Assembly: GCA_030062745.1 (NCBI GenBank)
Contig: CP099839.1
Coordinates: forward strand, 1,493,001-1,557,000
Reading direction: 5' to 3'
DNA from: Capitulum mitella
Lineage: Eukaryota > Arthropoda > Thecostraca > Pollicipedomorpha > Pollicipedidae
Length of the DNA stretch: 64,000 bases
Shown one piece after another: positions 23,901 to 36,121 of the stretch; positions within the stretch are counted from its first letter, which is position 1, and the number at the start of each line of letters is the position of its first letter. A program made the translations under genes and the position numbers. A model generated the notes under the pieces. That model did not search any database. It saw only the letters and a list, made by a program, of their open reading frames with translations, and was not told the DNA's origin.

Positions 23901-26000
23901 TGTCCGTTCAGATGACGTGAGCGTCCCTCTAGACCGCACTCGAAGCGCACAGATGGCGTGACTCTCCATTCAGACCCATTACGGACAGACCATTACAACG
24001 CATTACGCAAGTACAGCCCGGCGAACGCCGATGATCTAAAAAAACATTTGACCAAAGGCTGTGACATTCTAACGGGGCCATTTGGCACGCTTAGAGAGCC
24101 AGAAGTGGCCTCCAGGATGGACTTCCTCTCAGCGTCAGTTGGTCCCAGTCTGCCCGGAACCTGTGTACGAGTATAAGGCTGCGATTGGACAAGTTATTGG
24201 CCACTCCCCGCATTTATACGGGTCTGCAGAGCGCGGACGCTGTGCCAGTGCCACCCATCGCATACGCGGGACTTGAAAGGACTGAGAACAGGTGGAAGCG
24301 ACGCAGGGGAACCGGCCGTCATACAGATGTCAGCAAGCAAAAAGCGAGCGCTGGGGTACACGCGGCAGATACAAAGGAGCTCAGAAACCTTGACTTCTGT
24401 GACTTTGTCTTGCCCATGGGCGCATGCCTTCATGTCATCGAACCATTTATTCGACTTTTTCTGATGCAACATGAATATTGATGAACAAGTCTTATAAATC
24501 CCACGGATGTTTGGGCGCCAACGGTGACAGACGTCAGTCGGAAAACATACCATTTGGTGGCAAATTATTCGCCAGTTAACGGAAAAAGATATTTGGTCGG
24601 AAACGTTCAAAGGATTTCTGTTGGAGTCCTCAGTGAGCCACTTCTTGCTTGGTGGTTTCAGTTATTCACGGTAGCCCAGGAAATCGTATTTTAGTGTTCG
24701 CTTCCCCTGCGAGGAAATTCGTCTTTTCCGGTACGAAAAAGAATCCGTCTGTGATGCAAAAAGAACTGGCCCTTGGGAACAATTATGCCTTAAAGTCACT
24801 AGGCATTTCCAGGCAGTTCGTCACCGTCCGGTGTCAGTCCGGGGTGATGCATGCATTTCAAAGGGCAAAGCCAGACCTGTAGGCCCGTGCATCTGCCGAT
24901 TTCTCGAGCCCAAAACCCAGCTTGAGCCTAGATTGTCGCAGATTTATAGACCACTCACCATGGATCATACTTACAGACCAGGAATTTTGCCGATGTCGTC
25001 GATCCGGAACAATGTTGTTTGCTTTGCAACGCGAAGAGACCGGGCGAGTGAATCTGGGCGAATGCAATGCAACAGTACTCGTGGAGGCCGAGGAACAGTT
25101 ACTGTCTTTTTAACTGACTGATAAGACTCTTGCTTCTTTATTGCGTAGTTTAGAAATGATTTGGTTCCCTTTGGATCGATAATTTAAACAAAATTATATG
25201 CATAAGTTCAAATATCGTGAGCTCGATTCGCTCCACTGCATGACAAGGGAGGTGGCGGAATCACTTTCCAAAATGGTACCGTGGTATGATGGCGGACATC
25301 CGTGTAGCTGTTACCGGGATCATTGGTTCGAATCCAGTCCCGAACAGCTCAGAATTCGGCTATGTGTTTTCAGTAACGCAATGCTTTTACCATGATTATA
25401 ACGGAGAATTTTGGCATGGTGGCATATGCCATCCATGAGGCAAATTAATCCATGATGCGCTTGCATCATGGGAAAAGCGCGTATTGGCTCCTTTATGCAT
25501 TCTCCCGCATTCCAGCCGGCTGCGCCCTATCTCGACACTCTGTGCTAGATTTGGAGTTGCGCTAGTGACAAATCGGGGTCTGCCGTCTCAGGTCGGTGAC
25601 ACAAAATCATCTCTTTATCTCTGCTGATGACGTTCCATGCTTGTCGTTTTCAAGAGGAGTTAAAACTAATTATCATGCATAGGCGGTTTTCACGATAAGA
25701 TGAATTTAACAAAATGTATAGTTAAATGATTCCGTGTGAGATCATTTTAAGTTCGTATTTCCCTTGTTCAGCTTAGAAATAAACCAGTGTTAATTTCTTG
25801 ACAAGCAAAGTTTAGTAGGATTTGTGAACTTGTCTTAATGAAATCCCATCCATTCTTTTACAGTTCATTGGTCTGGATCTGCTCAGCTCATTGATCTGGC
25901 TGTCGGATCTTTGGCTTTTATACATGCTCGGATCAAATTCGAACTCTCTTCTATCATGGCTGGCGTTATCATATCATGTCCTGCTGACAATGTCACGCAG
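23900..26000. other. Intergenic DNA apart from the tRNA-like fragment
   Basis: Mixed composition. ORFs below 140 aa on both strands without recognisable domains. Nothing else is supported. Confidence 0.45.
25245..25347 (+). mobile_element. Possible tRNA-derived SINE or tRNA pseudogene fragment
   Basis: GGTTCGAATCC at 25325-25335 is a perfect pol III box B. The flanking bases ATTGG and CCAGT form a 5-bp T stem with one G-T pair. Upstream GTGGCGGAA at 25252 is only weakly like a box A. No acceptor-stem complement was found, so it is not an intact tRNA. Confidence 0.3.
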
Positions 26001-26312
26001 TAATTGTGGAACAAATTCTCTCCGCGAGGATCGGCAGGCGGCCACCAGTCGGCAGACCGAGCGACGGCCGGCAGGGCGAGGGAATCCAACAATCACAATT
26101 CAAGGACTCGCGGCACGACGTTCGGCGGCCCCCCGCGCGGCCCACCCGGCGGCCGACAAAGGGAGAATTACGACAGATTCGGCAGACAAAAGCGAGAAAG
26201 ACGAGAGATTAACGCATGGAAAACTCCCCGCCGCATGGCCAGCCCGAAACCTATTCATGGAAGTTTTTCAGCCGCAAGGCCAGCGCCAACCCGAAACCTG
26301 GATCCGCCAGAG

Positions 26313-26400
26313 TGGTATAAAAGCTTCCGTCCACCAGTAGGGAGGAGTCATCATTCGGCGTTACCTGAGCACAGCTCGGAACCTCGACCGACTACTGTGA
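26313..26400 (+). promoter_or_regulatory. TATA core promoter candidate
   Basis: GGTATAAAAGC, with TATAAAAG at 26316-26323, is followed 34 bp later by an arthropod-like initiator, GTCATCATT around 26347-26355. A weak donor ACT|GTGAGC lies at about 26396, so the first exon could be tiny. TATA plus initiator spacing is typical of regulated arthropod genes. No downstream coding exon is recognised. Confidence 0.35.
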
Positions 26401-26526
26401 GCGGTTCATTCCTCCCGTTGGAACCATGTAAGAGCACCACTGAACTCCGTTCTGGCTGGGCCAGAATGGAACTTTGTAGGATCATAGAAATTAGGCAAAC
26501 TGTGGACTTCATTGTGTAATATGCCG

Positions 26527-26815
26527 TAGGAACGGTTATGGTATCTGAACAATATATCTATGCTCTTGTAGTCCTTATCGGTTAGATCTGGCCTCAGTGT
26601 CTGTGTCTTAGGCCTCATTGTTGACGGCACGCTACTGTTAGTGCATTGGTTAGGAAACGGTTATGGTATCTGAACAATATACCTATGCTCTTGTAGTCCT
26701 TATCGGTTAGATCTGGCCTCCGTGTCTGTGCCTTAAGCATCCTTGTTGACGGCACGCTACTGTTAGTACATTGGTTAGGAACGGTTATGGTATCTGAACA
26801 ACATACCAATGTTGA
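26527..26815. repeat. ~125-bp tandem duplication, about 2.3 copies
   Basis: Units beginning GGAA(A)CGGTTATGGTATCTG start at about 26529, 26653 and 26778. The third is truncated after ACAACATACC. Units 1 and 2 are highly similar, differing mainly around the GTCTTAGGCC/GCCTTAAGCA segment, which suggests recent duplication. Confidence 0.85.
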
Positions 26816-29395
26816 ATCTTATCTCACATTGTCTAGAGACTGGGGCTGGAAACCCCTCAAGTCATGAGCAGACGGTCGAGTACGAGATAAAGCACAGAGG
26901 AAAACCAAAATATTCCCATATCATCAAGCGGTACCTAATAACCCAAAGATATAAGCCCTATGTAAAGTTGTAAAATTCAGGTAAAGTAAATGCTATATTC
27001 TGTCGCGAAAGCAAAGATGATTATGTCGTAGAATCTTTTCGACTGAGGATTTTTCTTTTTTTGTGCTGTTTTCGTTTTTGAGGGAAACAAATGAGACGAC
27101 GCGACAGCACAAGTTTCGATGAGTTGTTGATCCTGGGAGAGGAAACCCAGGAAAATGTGAGGATGGAACTGGAAAAGAGGAAGCACATTGCATATTATGG
27201 CTTTTCACTTACCGCCATAGGGCAAGAAGTTCAATGAAGGTGACTACCATGGTCTTCTGCACCTTCTCGTTTCTACACTTATGTCATGAACCGCCGACCA
27301 ACATTAATTTCGGGTGTCTGTTGCCCACAGAATGTAAACGGAAGTGGGGACTGCTAATCGTGTCCCATGCAGGACCCCAGACTCTGTAACCGGAAGGCGA
27401 CTGCATCCCGTCTGCAGCTGCGCTGTTGCTTCTCCGGCCGGTTAGCCAAACGGTTCTCCGAACGACGAGAGAGTGTCCTGCACTACCCCGGGGATAGGTT
27501 GTGGCACTGCACCATTAGCGAAAGCGTTCTTTCACTTCCAGCTTCCGGATTCCTCTCGACTGGAGCCATGGAAGACCCCCTGGAGTTGAGAGCCTGGAGT
27601 CCAGTCTACGTCAACATCCATATCGAGTAAATAAAGGCAAAACGGACCCTCTCACCGGACGACATCTATAAAGTTGAACGGTGCGCTGTTAGTGCCACCT
27701 GGAGGGAGAGGGCTGCAGTTCGAAGCAAACCAGAGAGTCGGACCTTGAGATGGCGCTACGCTGACGACACGAGGACGCTGTTCACGGATCGCGTCTGACC
27801 AGTGGAAGGACACAGACAAGCTCAGAGCAACAGCTATCTGTCGAGACCCGTGGGTCAAACGAGAGTTCTCCTGTGACCTTGAACACGTTTCCGCATGCAG
27901 TGGATCATCATCAGGCAGATCGCCTGGACTTTTTGTGCAGCAAATCGAATCGAATCAACGTCACGAAGTATCACTCTCCTCACTGAGCGGTGAGCCCGAT
28001 AGCAGTTATCTATAAGAGAGGTGCCCAGATTAAGACTTATGTTTACACCGGAGGTATTGCTCCGATACCTTGCAAAACGTGCCGGATTTGAGAGCTGCCT
28101 AGACACCAAATCCCATAGCTCTCTTGATTAGACAGCTCAGGACTTCAGGCGCGCAATGACTGGCACAGGGCAGCCACCGACTCTCAAGAAAGGTGCCAAA
28201 CACACCACGAACAGTCAAATCAGCCAGCGGCAGCCCTCAGCTGCGCGGGCATCGGTCGCTGACCGGGCTGGGAGGCCGACGGTCAGTGCTCTCCGAACCC
28301 GACGTCGGTCCTGAGTTCGTCGAGGGCTATCTCTCTGACGCGGCGAGCCCGACCGACAGGAAGTTCGGGTCGACAGCGACGCCGGCCATCTCGCGCGGGT
28401 CGTTAGCCACGCGGGGCCATAGGGCAGACAGGGCAGCCGTCTGCCGAGCTCAGAGTCCAGTCGGACGGTGTGAACTACTGTCACCTCTCTGAACCCGACC
28501 GGCTCGCCGACACAGGGGAACACGCAGCACCGGTGAACCACGGGTCGACATTGATGACTTCCGTAACCCTATTTACGTTGGCCCCTTAGAAGGCCGACTG
28601 GGGAACGGCCCTCACGATGGCGAGACAGCTGGCATATAAGTTCAGTTCTCCAAGTCGCTGGGTGAGCTGGCGAGCGGTCGCCGTGGTAGTTCGTTTCGGC
28701 GCGGCCATTTTTCTTCATGGCGCGCGGAGACAGAATCTATCTCCTGCGTCACTTCAAATAAAGCGGCACAGGAGAAAGATTACAAGCCGCCGTTCGTAGA
28801 TTACAAGCACGTGGAGCAATTTCGCAGCCTAACATCTTACGAACTCACGAACTCACGACCTCACGACGAATACAGGCTGATATTCTCGTTGTCCGCATTA
28901 CTCAGCGTGGAAAGATAATCTGTTTTCTTTTATTGCACAACTTCCGTCCCAAGGTATCAGCCAGTAGCAGCGGACAGGCGGTTTTATTCAATGTGTCCGA
29001 CGCACCAGTACATATGATCAAGTCAGGGCCGTTTTCTAAACAAGTGACAGACACAAATGCATTTTTACTTTCTCCGCTTTCATCACAACGAACGGCAACT
29101 GTAACAGTTCCGTTTGTTGATTCATTTGGTGATGGAATCTGCCAACTTTGATGATCACATCAGATATTTTTTTTGGCAAGAGCTGTAGTAAGTAGTCACT
29201 GCCATATAAAGCACAAAGTCACTCCACACATCGGCTTTATTATGACTGCTCTGACAAAGGTATCAGCCGCAAAGGAGTTTAAAATGTTAACAACGTATTT
29301 TTTCCAGTCTGATGAAATTGCCGGCGAATTACCCAACCACCCTTGCCCAAATTTTACCAAACAAACATCCTCGTCAAGGCGAGGACATTGACACC
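26815..29395. other. Intergenic DNA with weak GC block at about 28200-28530
   Basis: No supported gene. The 28193-28541 segment is GC-rich with ORFs on both strands and no domains. GGCATATAAG near 28630, followed by a donor-like sequence at 28661, is a weak promoter-like arrangement. Confidence 0.4.
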
Positions 29396-29745
29396 ACTAT
29401 TCCTGCCAGCGCGGGGTTCGCCCCTGCCCGTCGGCGGACAGGGGCTGTTTAGTTCGGTCGGCGACCCTCCGCCTGTGACGGGGCCCGCCTGGGCCGGGGC
29501 TCGGATCACAGGGGCCGCGGTAGGGGGCGACCGGCGCCGCTCCCCTGATGAGGGGGGCTGCACCGCCCCGGAAGCGGCGGCCGGGCCCGGTCGATAGTCT
29601 CCCCGGTGGGACCGGGGTCCCCTGGAACCCGGGGTCGGACGGGGTAGTGAAGAGGTGCTGGGGCGGCGGAGCTCGGTCAGAGGACGGAGATCAAATCGAT
29701 TGGCGGGGGGGGGGAGGATTCCGACCAGCGTGCTTATCAGTATAG
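29395..29745. other. GC-rich island, no supported CDS
   Basis: GC-rich with G-runs (a run of about 9 G near 29706). Short ORFs are rich in G, P, A and R. No exon or promoter is recognised. Confidence 0.4.
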
Positions 29746-31120
29746 CAATAAACTGCCATGAGTCTGGTGGCGCATTTTCAAAATGAGGAAGGGCAGGGAA
29801 GTTTCATGGAGAGGCCGTCGTCTTCCTGAATACATCAAAGCTTTGGGGCTGGAAGCTGGGTCTGGAGACTGGAGGTTCGCAGGACATTGGAAATCCTGCA
29901 ACCAGAACTTTGAAGGGTGTGAATGGCAAGCATTATGTCTTGTGCCTTGTGATGCACAGTCGAAAGTCTAGGCAAGTGAACTATAAAAACCTTATATTTT
30001 TCGACATGTCTAAGTTTTAGCGAGCCTTGTTCAACAAGAGCGCCTCGAAATCATTGGCGGCGTACTGCGACATTTGAATAGCCGATGCTTCAGAAGCCGT
30101 GGTTCCTAGCCGAAGTGAAACCGATGGGAAAACTCCCAATGCCGTAATAAACCAACCCGAAGACTCTCTTCGGTCTAAAATCTGTAACTGATCCATTCAG
30201 AATGAAAGAAAAACCAACGACTCGTGCAAACGAAAAAAAGACATGGAACAAGAATTGGTTGAGCACTGTACCAATAATTTCTCCGAGAATCCTTCGATTG
30301 TCTCGGTAACCTTCCCGACTGCCAACATTTTGTCGTGTAATTTTCACCACTTCGGACAGCACCATCATCATGACAATCCTCGCCCGGGTCAATTTGTTTT
30401 GCCCGACGCCAGGGCCGACGCCAAGCGCGTTGCATCAGCCGCGGTGCGGCATCGTTCACGTGGGTAGGTCGCGGTGTCACGAGCCACTTTGGCACCGAGT
30501 GCGGAGGCCAAAATCGCCCGTCTGGGGCACGGGCGTTTCAGACTGGACGGCGGGCATCACAGCGCATCTCCCGGAGAACACAGCCGATGTCGGTGATCTT
30601 CATTGGGAGAACGATGAAAGCTGTCGTCAAGCACATTGCCGATTCCTTGGAGGCAGTTTCGAATACATCTGACGTCTTTGTGCGAGTGTCTCTTGCCATA
30701 AAACTTGCGAGAAACTGCTGAAGGCGTTGGAGGAGAAAGCTCAGAAATGCATCACTCTCAGGAGCCTTACCGTCACTGAAGCAAGTGGCATACGGATCAT
30801 CGGAAGGCCAAGAACCGGTCTGGTCCACCGCAGAACCGATTCACGTTTTCCGCATCCCAAAACCCGGCGTTGTCTAAGCATGCCAAACCAGGATTATGAG
30901 GCAGCATGACATGGCTTCCGGTGGACGACAGAAAATGGATGTCCGAAGTCTGCGGTCCTCTTTGTTTTGTAACAGATTAAGAACCACTCGTATTAGCCGT
31001 TTACCTTTTGTGTGCGTGTGCTCATTCTTCAATAAGACCCGCCTCTTTGGTCGGCGGTCGGCTTTCAAGTTGTCAAAGTGTACATAATCATATCAATTTT
31101 TATTAAAAAAAAAAACTTAA
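29745..31120. other. Intergenic DNA, nothing recognised
   Basis: Short ORFs only. An A-run of 11 lies at 31105-31115 beside the following tandem duplication, and may be the tail of an old retroposon. Confidence 0.4.
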
Positions 31121-31360
31121 AAACACAGAACACAAGAGACCAGATTGCACCACATTTTGATCCGTGTGAACCGCAAGGCTTTGACGCTCGACGTTTACAG
31201 TGGTTAACGCGTGTCATGCGGGCAAATCTAAAACACAGTGAAAACACAGAACACAAGTGGCCGGATTGCATCACATTTTGATCCTCGTGAACCGCAAGGC
31301 TTTGACATTAACCTCAACACTAAAAATTGTTAGCGTGTGCCGCGCGAGCAAATCTGCTCC
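31121..31360. repeat. ~121-bp tandem duplication
   Basis: AAACACAGAACACAAG starts at 31121 and again at 31242. Each copy continues with GGATTGCA/AGATTGCA, CACATTTTGATCC and GTGAACCGCAAGGCTTTGAC, then diverges. Two copies of one unit lie downstream of the NDUFA4-like gene's 3' end. Confidence 0.8.
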
Positions 31361-31670
31361 TGAGGGCCAGATAAACCTTTTATACAAGGGACTACGGCAT
31401 GGTCACAGAGGTGCGCAGTTGCGAGTTTTGAGGCACAATAAACAACCTATGATGAGGACAATTCATCTTCCGATTAAACAAGGCTGGAACGTCAAAGAAA
31501 TTGTTCGCAACGTACACGTAACTCAACCGCTTCATTACGGCCAAGAAGTCTGCCGCATAACCTCAGCACGGTCATATCACGCGTATATGATACAAACTTC
31601 CACCTGCACTCCAAACAACAAGAACCGTCGTTCTCAGGGCGTCTAGCACTGCAACACACCCACTAGCCAC

Positions 31671-31922
31671 TCAGTCGATCGCTGGCGCCGGGCACTCATC
31701 CTTCCTGATGCCTTTCGGGTTGTAGAGCCGGTACTCCTTGTCGCGGTACTCGTTCCAGGGCTCCGGGTTCTCGTGCTTCCTGTAGGAAACCTCGGGCGCG
31801 CGCAGCGCCGTGCGGACCGAGAACGCCAACACGCCGGTCAGCGCCGCCGACAGCAGGCCCACCAGCGGGATCAGCGCGTAGTTCTTCCTCAGGCCCGCCA
31901 GCGAGAAGTTCTTCAGCGCCAT
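31671..31922 (-). CDS. NDUFA4/COXFA4-like mitochondrial subunit
   Basis: Complete 83-aa protein of the NDUFA4 family, small inner-membrane proteins first assigned to complex I and now regarded as a subunit associated with cytochrome c oxidase. A basic N-terminus with LAGLRK (residues 8-13) is followed by one transmembrane helix of about 23 residues (16-40, ALIPLVG...FSVRTAL), then the family hallmark NPEPW at 52-56 and a KEYRLYNP segment (62-69). Length and layout match the family (about 80 aa). The start is the first ATG in frame. Only 10 nt upstream is CGCCCTCTAG|G, a good 3' splice site (AG opposite 31933-31934), so the short 5' UTR may be spliced while the coding part is one uninterrupted exon. 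The CDS is much more GC-rich than its flanks. It may be a functional intronless copy. Family identity is firm; that this is the only copy is unknown. Confidence 0.88.
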   Translation of the reverse strand: MALKNFSLAGLRKNYALIPLVGLLSAALTGVLAFSVRTALRAPEVSYRKHENPEPWNEYRDKEYRLYNPKGIRKDECPAPAID

Positions 31923-31934
31923 TGTAACGGCCCT

Positions 31935-32600
31935 AGAGGGCGAGAGATCGGTGTTGTTTGTTATTGCTCATGGGCCAATATGCCACAGACCACTGGGCAT
32001 TAAGAAGTAGCACTGCCGTTTGGGGTGCACAGAGGCGAACGCAGGTGGGCCATTTCTACTAATCAGCTTGGTCTTGTATACTTTTATCACACGTTTGCTC
32101 TAGACACTAGAACTGATTTATGTCAAACACATTTCAAACAAGCATAGAAACTCATGCAAACGCGAAGGTGACATGTTTTAGGTGGCTCTTCCAGTGTCGT
32201 GTTAATCATTTCGTGCCTATGCGGCTGACTTATTCATTCGATCCAAAAGTCAATACAGATGTATGACAGCAATCCAAAGATATTTGTGGCATGGCTAAGG
32301 ATTTCCGAATATTATTGGGGGAGGGGAATGCATACGATTTCGCACCGTTTCTGTCAAATCTCCGAGTCAAAAATATAAAACCTGATAAAACCAACATTCC
32401 GCTCCTTGCAACATTATTTGATTGCCCAAGCGAAGGGAGGCGGCGCTGAAGGCGTTCAGTACGAAATCTTCAAATCCGTGGCGAGGACATACCTTTGAAG
32501 GGAGCAGAGGCAAGAGAGACAACGATAGAAAAAAAACAGGGTTCTGCTCCCACGTTAGCTCACCGAGCTATACCCAAGCTATGCAAGGACTCCGGTTTTG
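31935..32600. other. Intergenic DNA upstream of the NDUFA4-like gene
   Basis: AT-leaning sequence with no ORF of interest. The 5' exon and promoter of the NDUFA4-like gene should lie here or farther right. A candidate donor was not identified. Confidence 0.35.
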
Positions 32601-33190
32601 AGACGGCAACCGATCAGTGCCCGGCACTACTCTCACTCGAACCTCTCCTGACCCCAGACCGAAGACCACCGCACTCCGGAGGGGCACAGGGACCGTGTCT
32701 CCGGACACCGACGGCGGCGGGGTGACTGAGTGACCGTGGGCGTGACCTTTCCTCAAAGTGACCGGCGCCGCGCATCGATTCCAACTGCGCGCGCGCCGTC
32801 GCGGCCGACGACCGACAGGCCGCCTGCGGCGTCGCGGTTACGTCTGCCGGCTGACGGTCGGGCTCGGGGGACGGTCGACGGCCGCACGGACACGTGGCCT
32901 CGTCTTCTGTCCCGGTGCGCCGAGCCAGACAGCCCGTTCACTCCACGGCCACATCCAGGGACTCTTTGGGACGAGTTCGGGCAGTCGGGTGAGAGGTCAG
33001 CGTACCACGGTCGTAGGGTCGGCGCACTACGTCCCCGTCTACGGCGTGTCCGTCCGCTGGTGGTGCCGGCGTCACGGCGTGGCGGACGCGGACCCCGAGA
33101 TCGAGATCAGCTCTGCCGAAGAGGCGGTGTCAGGCCGCCGAGCAGCTGCGGTGTCCAGCATAGCCGGCTGTTCTGTCTGATTGCACGTGG
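32600..33190. other. CpG-rich island, possibly upstream of the NDUFA4-like gene
   Basis: GC-rich with domain-less ORFs in several frames. As the nearest CpG island upstream of the minus-strand NDUFA4-like CDS (about 0.7-1.2 kb away), it could contain that gene's promoter and 5' UTR exon. That link is inference from position only. Confidence 0.4.
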
Positions 33191-34590
33191 CTTTTGACGT
33201 GCATTGACGTCCCATGGTGGTTCAGATACGATCAAACCGGGCCCGCGCTCGAATTACACTTTACGCTCTGTTGACCTCAGGGGAAAGCCCGTCCAGATGC
33301 TCTCAACGGAAAAAAGTGGGGATTCTCATACCGTAGTGAACGCTCAGATGCCATTTGGAGAGAAGGGCGACGTGCCGGAGCGCATGACAGCCCCTCCAAC
33401 ACAGCGTTCTCAAAATCGAATGTCGTTCCGTTTTGTAACATCAACGAGTGGTGTTCACATGAGTGTAGCCTTTTGGTCTTCGGAACAGCTCAAATCTGGA
33501 TAGCTAAAAGGAACTTGGTGCATTATTTCGATCGTCTGATTTAATTCTGTAACAAAGGATACTATCTATAACATTGCAAAAACATCTAATTATCGGCCAA
33601 CATAAAAGTCTCAGCCATATGATCATGTGACAGATATGCCATAAAGCAGGTAAAAATGTTATCGAATGTCGATTACAGCTCATGTCACAACACGACACCA
33701 GTGAAACTCCCTCAAAGACGTTTGTCAACAATCCTTGGTAAAGGGATTTCATGTCGTTAGAAATGGAGCGCGAACACGACCGTATCCTTACCTTTTATCC
33801 CACACGGCGAACAGCAACCGGTCAGTGAACACTGCCGTGAACGTCGCTCAAATGCGGGGCAGGATGCCCGTTGCCCGCTGCTGCGCAGCTCCGGTAGAAT
33901 TCCAGCGAGCCCGGAAGCTCGGCGTCTCACGCCCCACCTCGACGTTTCGCAGCGCGCAGTTAACCCACGGTGGGGCCGACGAGCGTCGCCGGTTATCGAT
34001 TCGGCGCGAGTGTTGCATCAGAAAGCCAACATGATGGCAGGGCTGATAGCGAGGACGACCGCGTCGCTGTGCCGAGCTTAAGACCCGTCGGCTCAGAAAC
34101 GCTGATCGTCTCTCTACCGACGCCTACTTCGACGCCTGCGCAAAACGTTTTGATACGTGTGCTGTGACGAGGACGTTTTCTCTGCGTCATGATTTCGCAA
34201 TCGTAACGTAGGCTGGTCGGGACTGGGCTTTCAACCGGAGCTGAAAAGTTCAAAACGTTTTCTGTCGACAGAACGTTTTCTCTGCGGCCGGTGAGGATCT
34301 GCGACCAGGCCAGCAAGTCCGTCATGACGCCACGGGAAGGTTAAGTGCGGGAAACATGAAAAATATCACTTTGCAGTAAGAAAACATGCAAACCAAGTCA
34401 TTCCACGTTGAGTGCGAAAATCGGTCAAATCCGTACGTTTTATTAAAGGTTTTTTTTGAAGTTTTGTGAAATGATCTGCATATAGTTATCCCGGAATAAA
34501 GTAAATATAAAGCTAGAAGTTGCTGGGTATATGTACCTGACCTTTTCCTCGGTTTTCGTTGTTTTAGGCTTCATGTACAAGAAACACTGG
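33190..34590. other. Intergenic DNA, nothing recognised
   Basis: Short ORFs without similarity. A TTAACCCACGG motif at 33960 resembles a piggyBac-type end, but no matching partner was found. Confidence 0.4.
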
Positions 34591-34592
34591 AT

Positions 34593-34660
34593 ATACTTGA
34601 ACACGAGGACAAATATGTAATTCCTTCTCTCCCCCCGACAGTGAGTTCTTTACAAACTGA
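34593..34660 (+). repeat. Direct repeat left of the piggyBac remnant
   Basis: ATACTTGAACACGAGGACAA..TATGTAATTCC resembles 36122-36190 in the same orientation over about 65 bp, by eye about three-quarters identical. The two copies bracket the transposase remnant. Confidence 0.5.
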
Positions 34661-34919
34661 ATGGAAACCAGCTTCGAGCGACCTGAGTACTCTTGACGAG
34701 GGCTGAAGCTATCAGTGCGGATACCCAGGACACAGGGAGCAGCCGCGTGTTTCAGAACTCCGCTGAAGGTGCTCCACCACCACGTTAAAAATGTGGTAAG
34801 TCCCCAAAAGAACCCCTTGGCTACAGCTGAGTCAAACAAAATATGGAGGTTGGCCAGCATCAGCTATCAAAGGGCAAGGCGTCACATCAAACTGATATCC
34901 TCTCACCATCCAATCCAAC

Positions 34920-36115
34920 TGAAATATCTGTGATTCAATTCGCCGTCGTGTGTAACAACATTTAACAAGTAAGACAGTTGCCGATATCCTGTAGGTAAAG
35001 AATGTAGCGTCACTGTGACAAAGGAGGAACTGTACGCCGCTCTTAGCATACTGCTTCTATCAGGGTGCCATACTGTGACCTCATGTCGTTTGTACCTGAA
35101 GCGAGAGTACGACATTTCTGTTGAAGTGGCCATGGTCATGGCCATCGGTCATGGCTGTTATACTGTTTTTTGTCATACTTTTTTGACACGATTCTTCGTA
35201 TCTTACTTCACAGATAATCAGCGAGTGAACGAAACGGACAAGCCGGCAAAGTTGCGTCCCGTCATGAATCGTCTTCAGAGAAAATTCACTTAAACATTCG
35301 CCTTTGAGCAGAGGCTCTCCTTTGACGCGAATAAGGTTGCATACTTGGTAAGACGCGGCTGCAAACAATTCATTAGAGGAAACCCATCCGACTGGGGTTC
35401 AAATTATGGGGCCTGAACAACACAAAAGTCTGTCTCATCGTCTTTGATATTTATCTTGGGGCTATGAGTGATGGTAAAGCTGAGTACGGGAAAATGTTCG
35501 GAGAGTTAAATGCTGTTCTGGCAGATGCACTTGATAGGCTAGCTCCCCACATAGCCGAAACTGCGCTGAAGATTTACTTCGACAACTGTTCCACCAGCCT
35601 TCCCCTCATGGAGCACCTCACCCTGTGTAGATATGGCACAACTGGGACCAGTCAAGAAAATCGCATCCCGAAAGGACGCCCACTGACGGTAACGAAGTCT
35701 GGGAAGACTCTGGACAAGGGATTTTCTCTGTGGCGACTCACCTTATGCACACACAAAAAAAAAAAACGCGGGATCTCAGTCGTTCACTGGAGGGAAACCG
35801 CTGTCGGGACGATGGCGTCAAAGATGAGGGATCGCTACCAACTCAAAATATTAAATGGTGGTCCTCCAAGGAGAAGAGGCCGGTTCAGGTACCGCAGCCG
35901 TAATGTGTGCCCTACTGCAACAGCATGAGGGGAACATATCTGACGAATCACAGCCTATCAGAACAGGTATTCGGCTCTAGAAGTGATGATGAGCCATGCT
36001 GTCATGGGTGCTCCTTGCAGCTGTGCAGAACGGCTGGATCATTAATCGCCTAACGCACCATTTAGTCTCCTGGACTTCTGCCGTCACATCTGCACACCAT
36101 TAGTGGCGCGAGGCC
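34920..36115 (+). mobile_element. Decayed piggyBac transposase gene
   Basis: Two ORFs and intervening frame-shifted sequence line up in order with piggyBac transposase. Positions 35015-35293 hold the N-terminal part (KEELYAALSILLLSG..., then DNQRVNETDKPAKLRPVMN). Positions 35330-35455, out of frame, carry the QFIRG and FDIYLG region. Positions 35464-35928 hold the catalytic-core region with IYFDNCSTSLPLMEHL, GTSQENRIPKGRPL and GISVVHW. Positions 36029-36100 hold VQNGWIINRL and LLDFCRHI from the C-terminal part. Multiple frameshifts and stops show it is inactive. Clear TTAA-flanked inverted termini were not found. Confidence 0.85.
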
Positions 36116-36121
36116 AGCCAG

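Noticed and set aside
25245..25347. Intact tRNA gene at the box B sequence
   Set aside because: The T arm is good, but no acceptor or anticodon stem could be formed and box A is poor. Kept only as a possible SINE or pseudogene.
33960..33970. TTAACCCACGG as a piggyBac terminus
   Set aside because: No matching inverted end was found on the other side of the piggyBac remnant.
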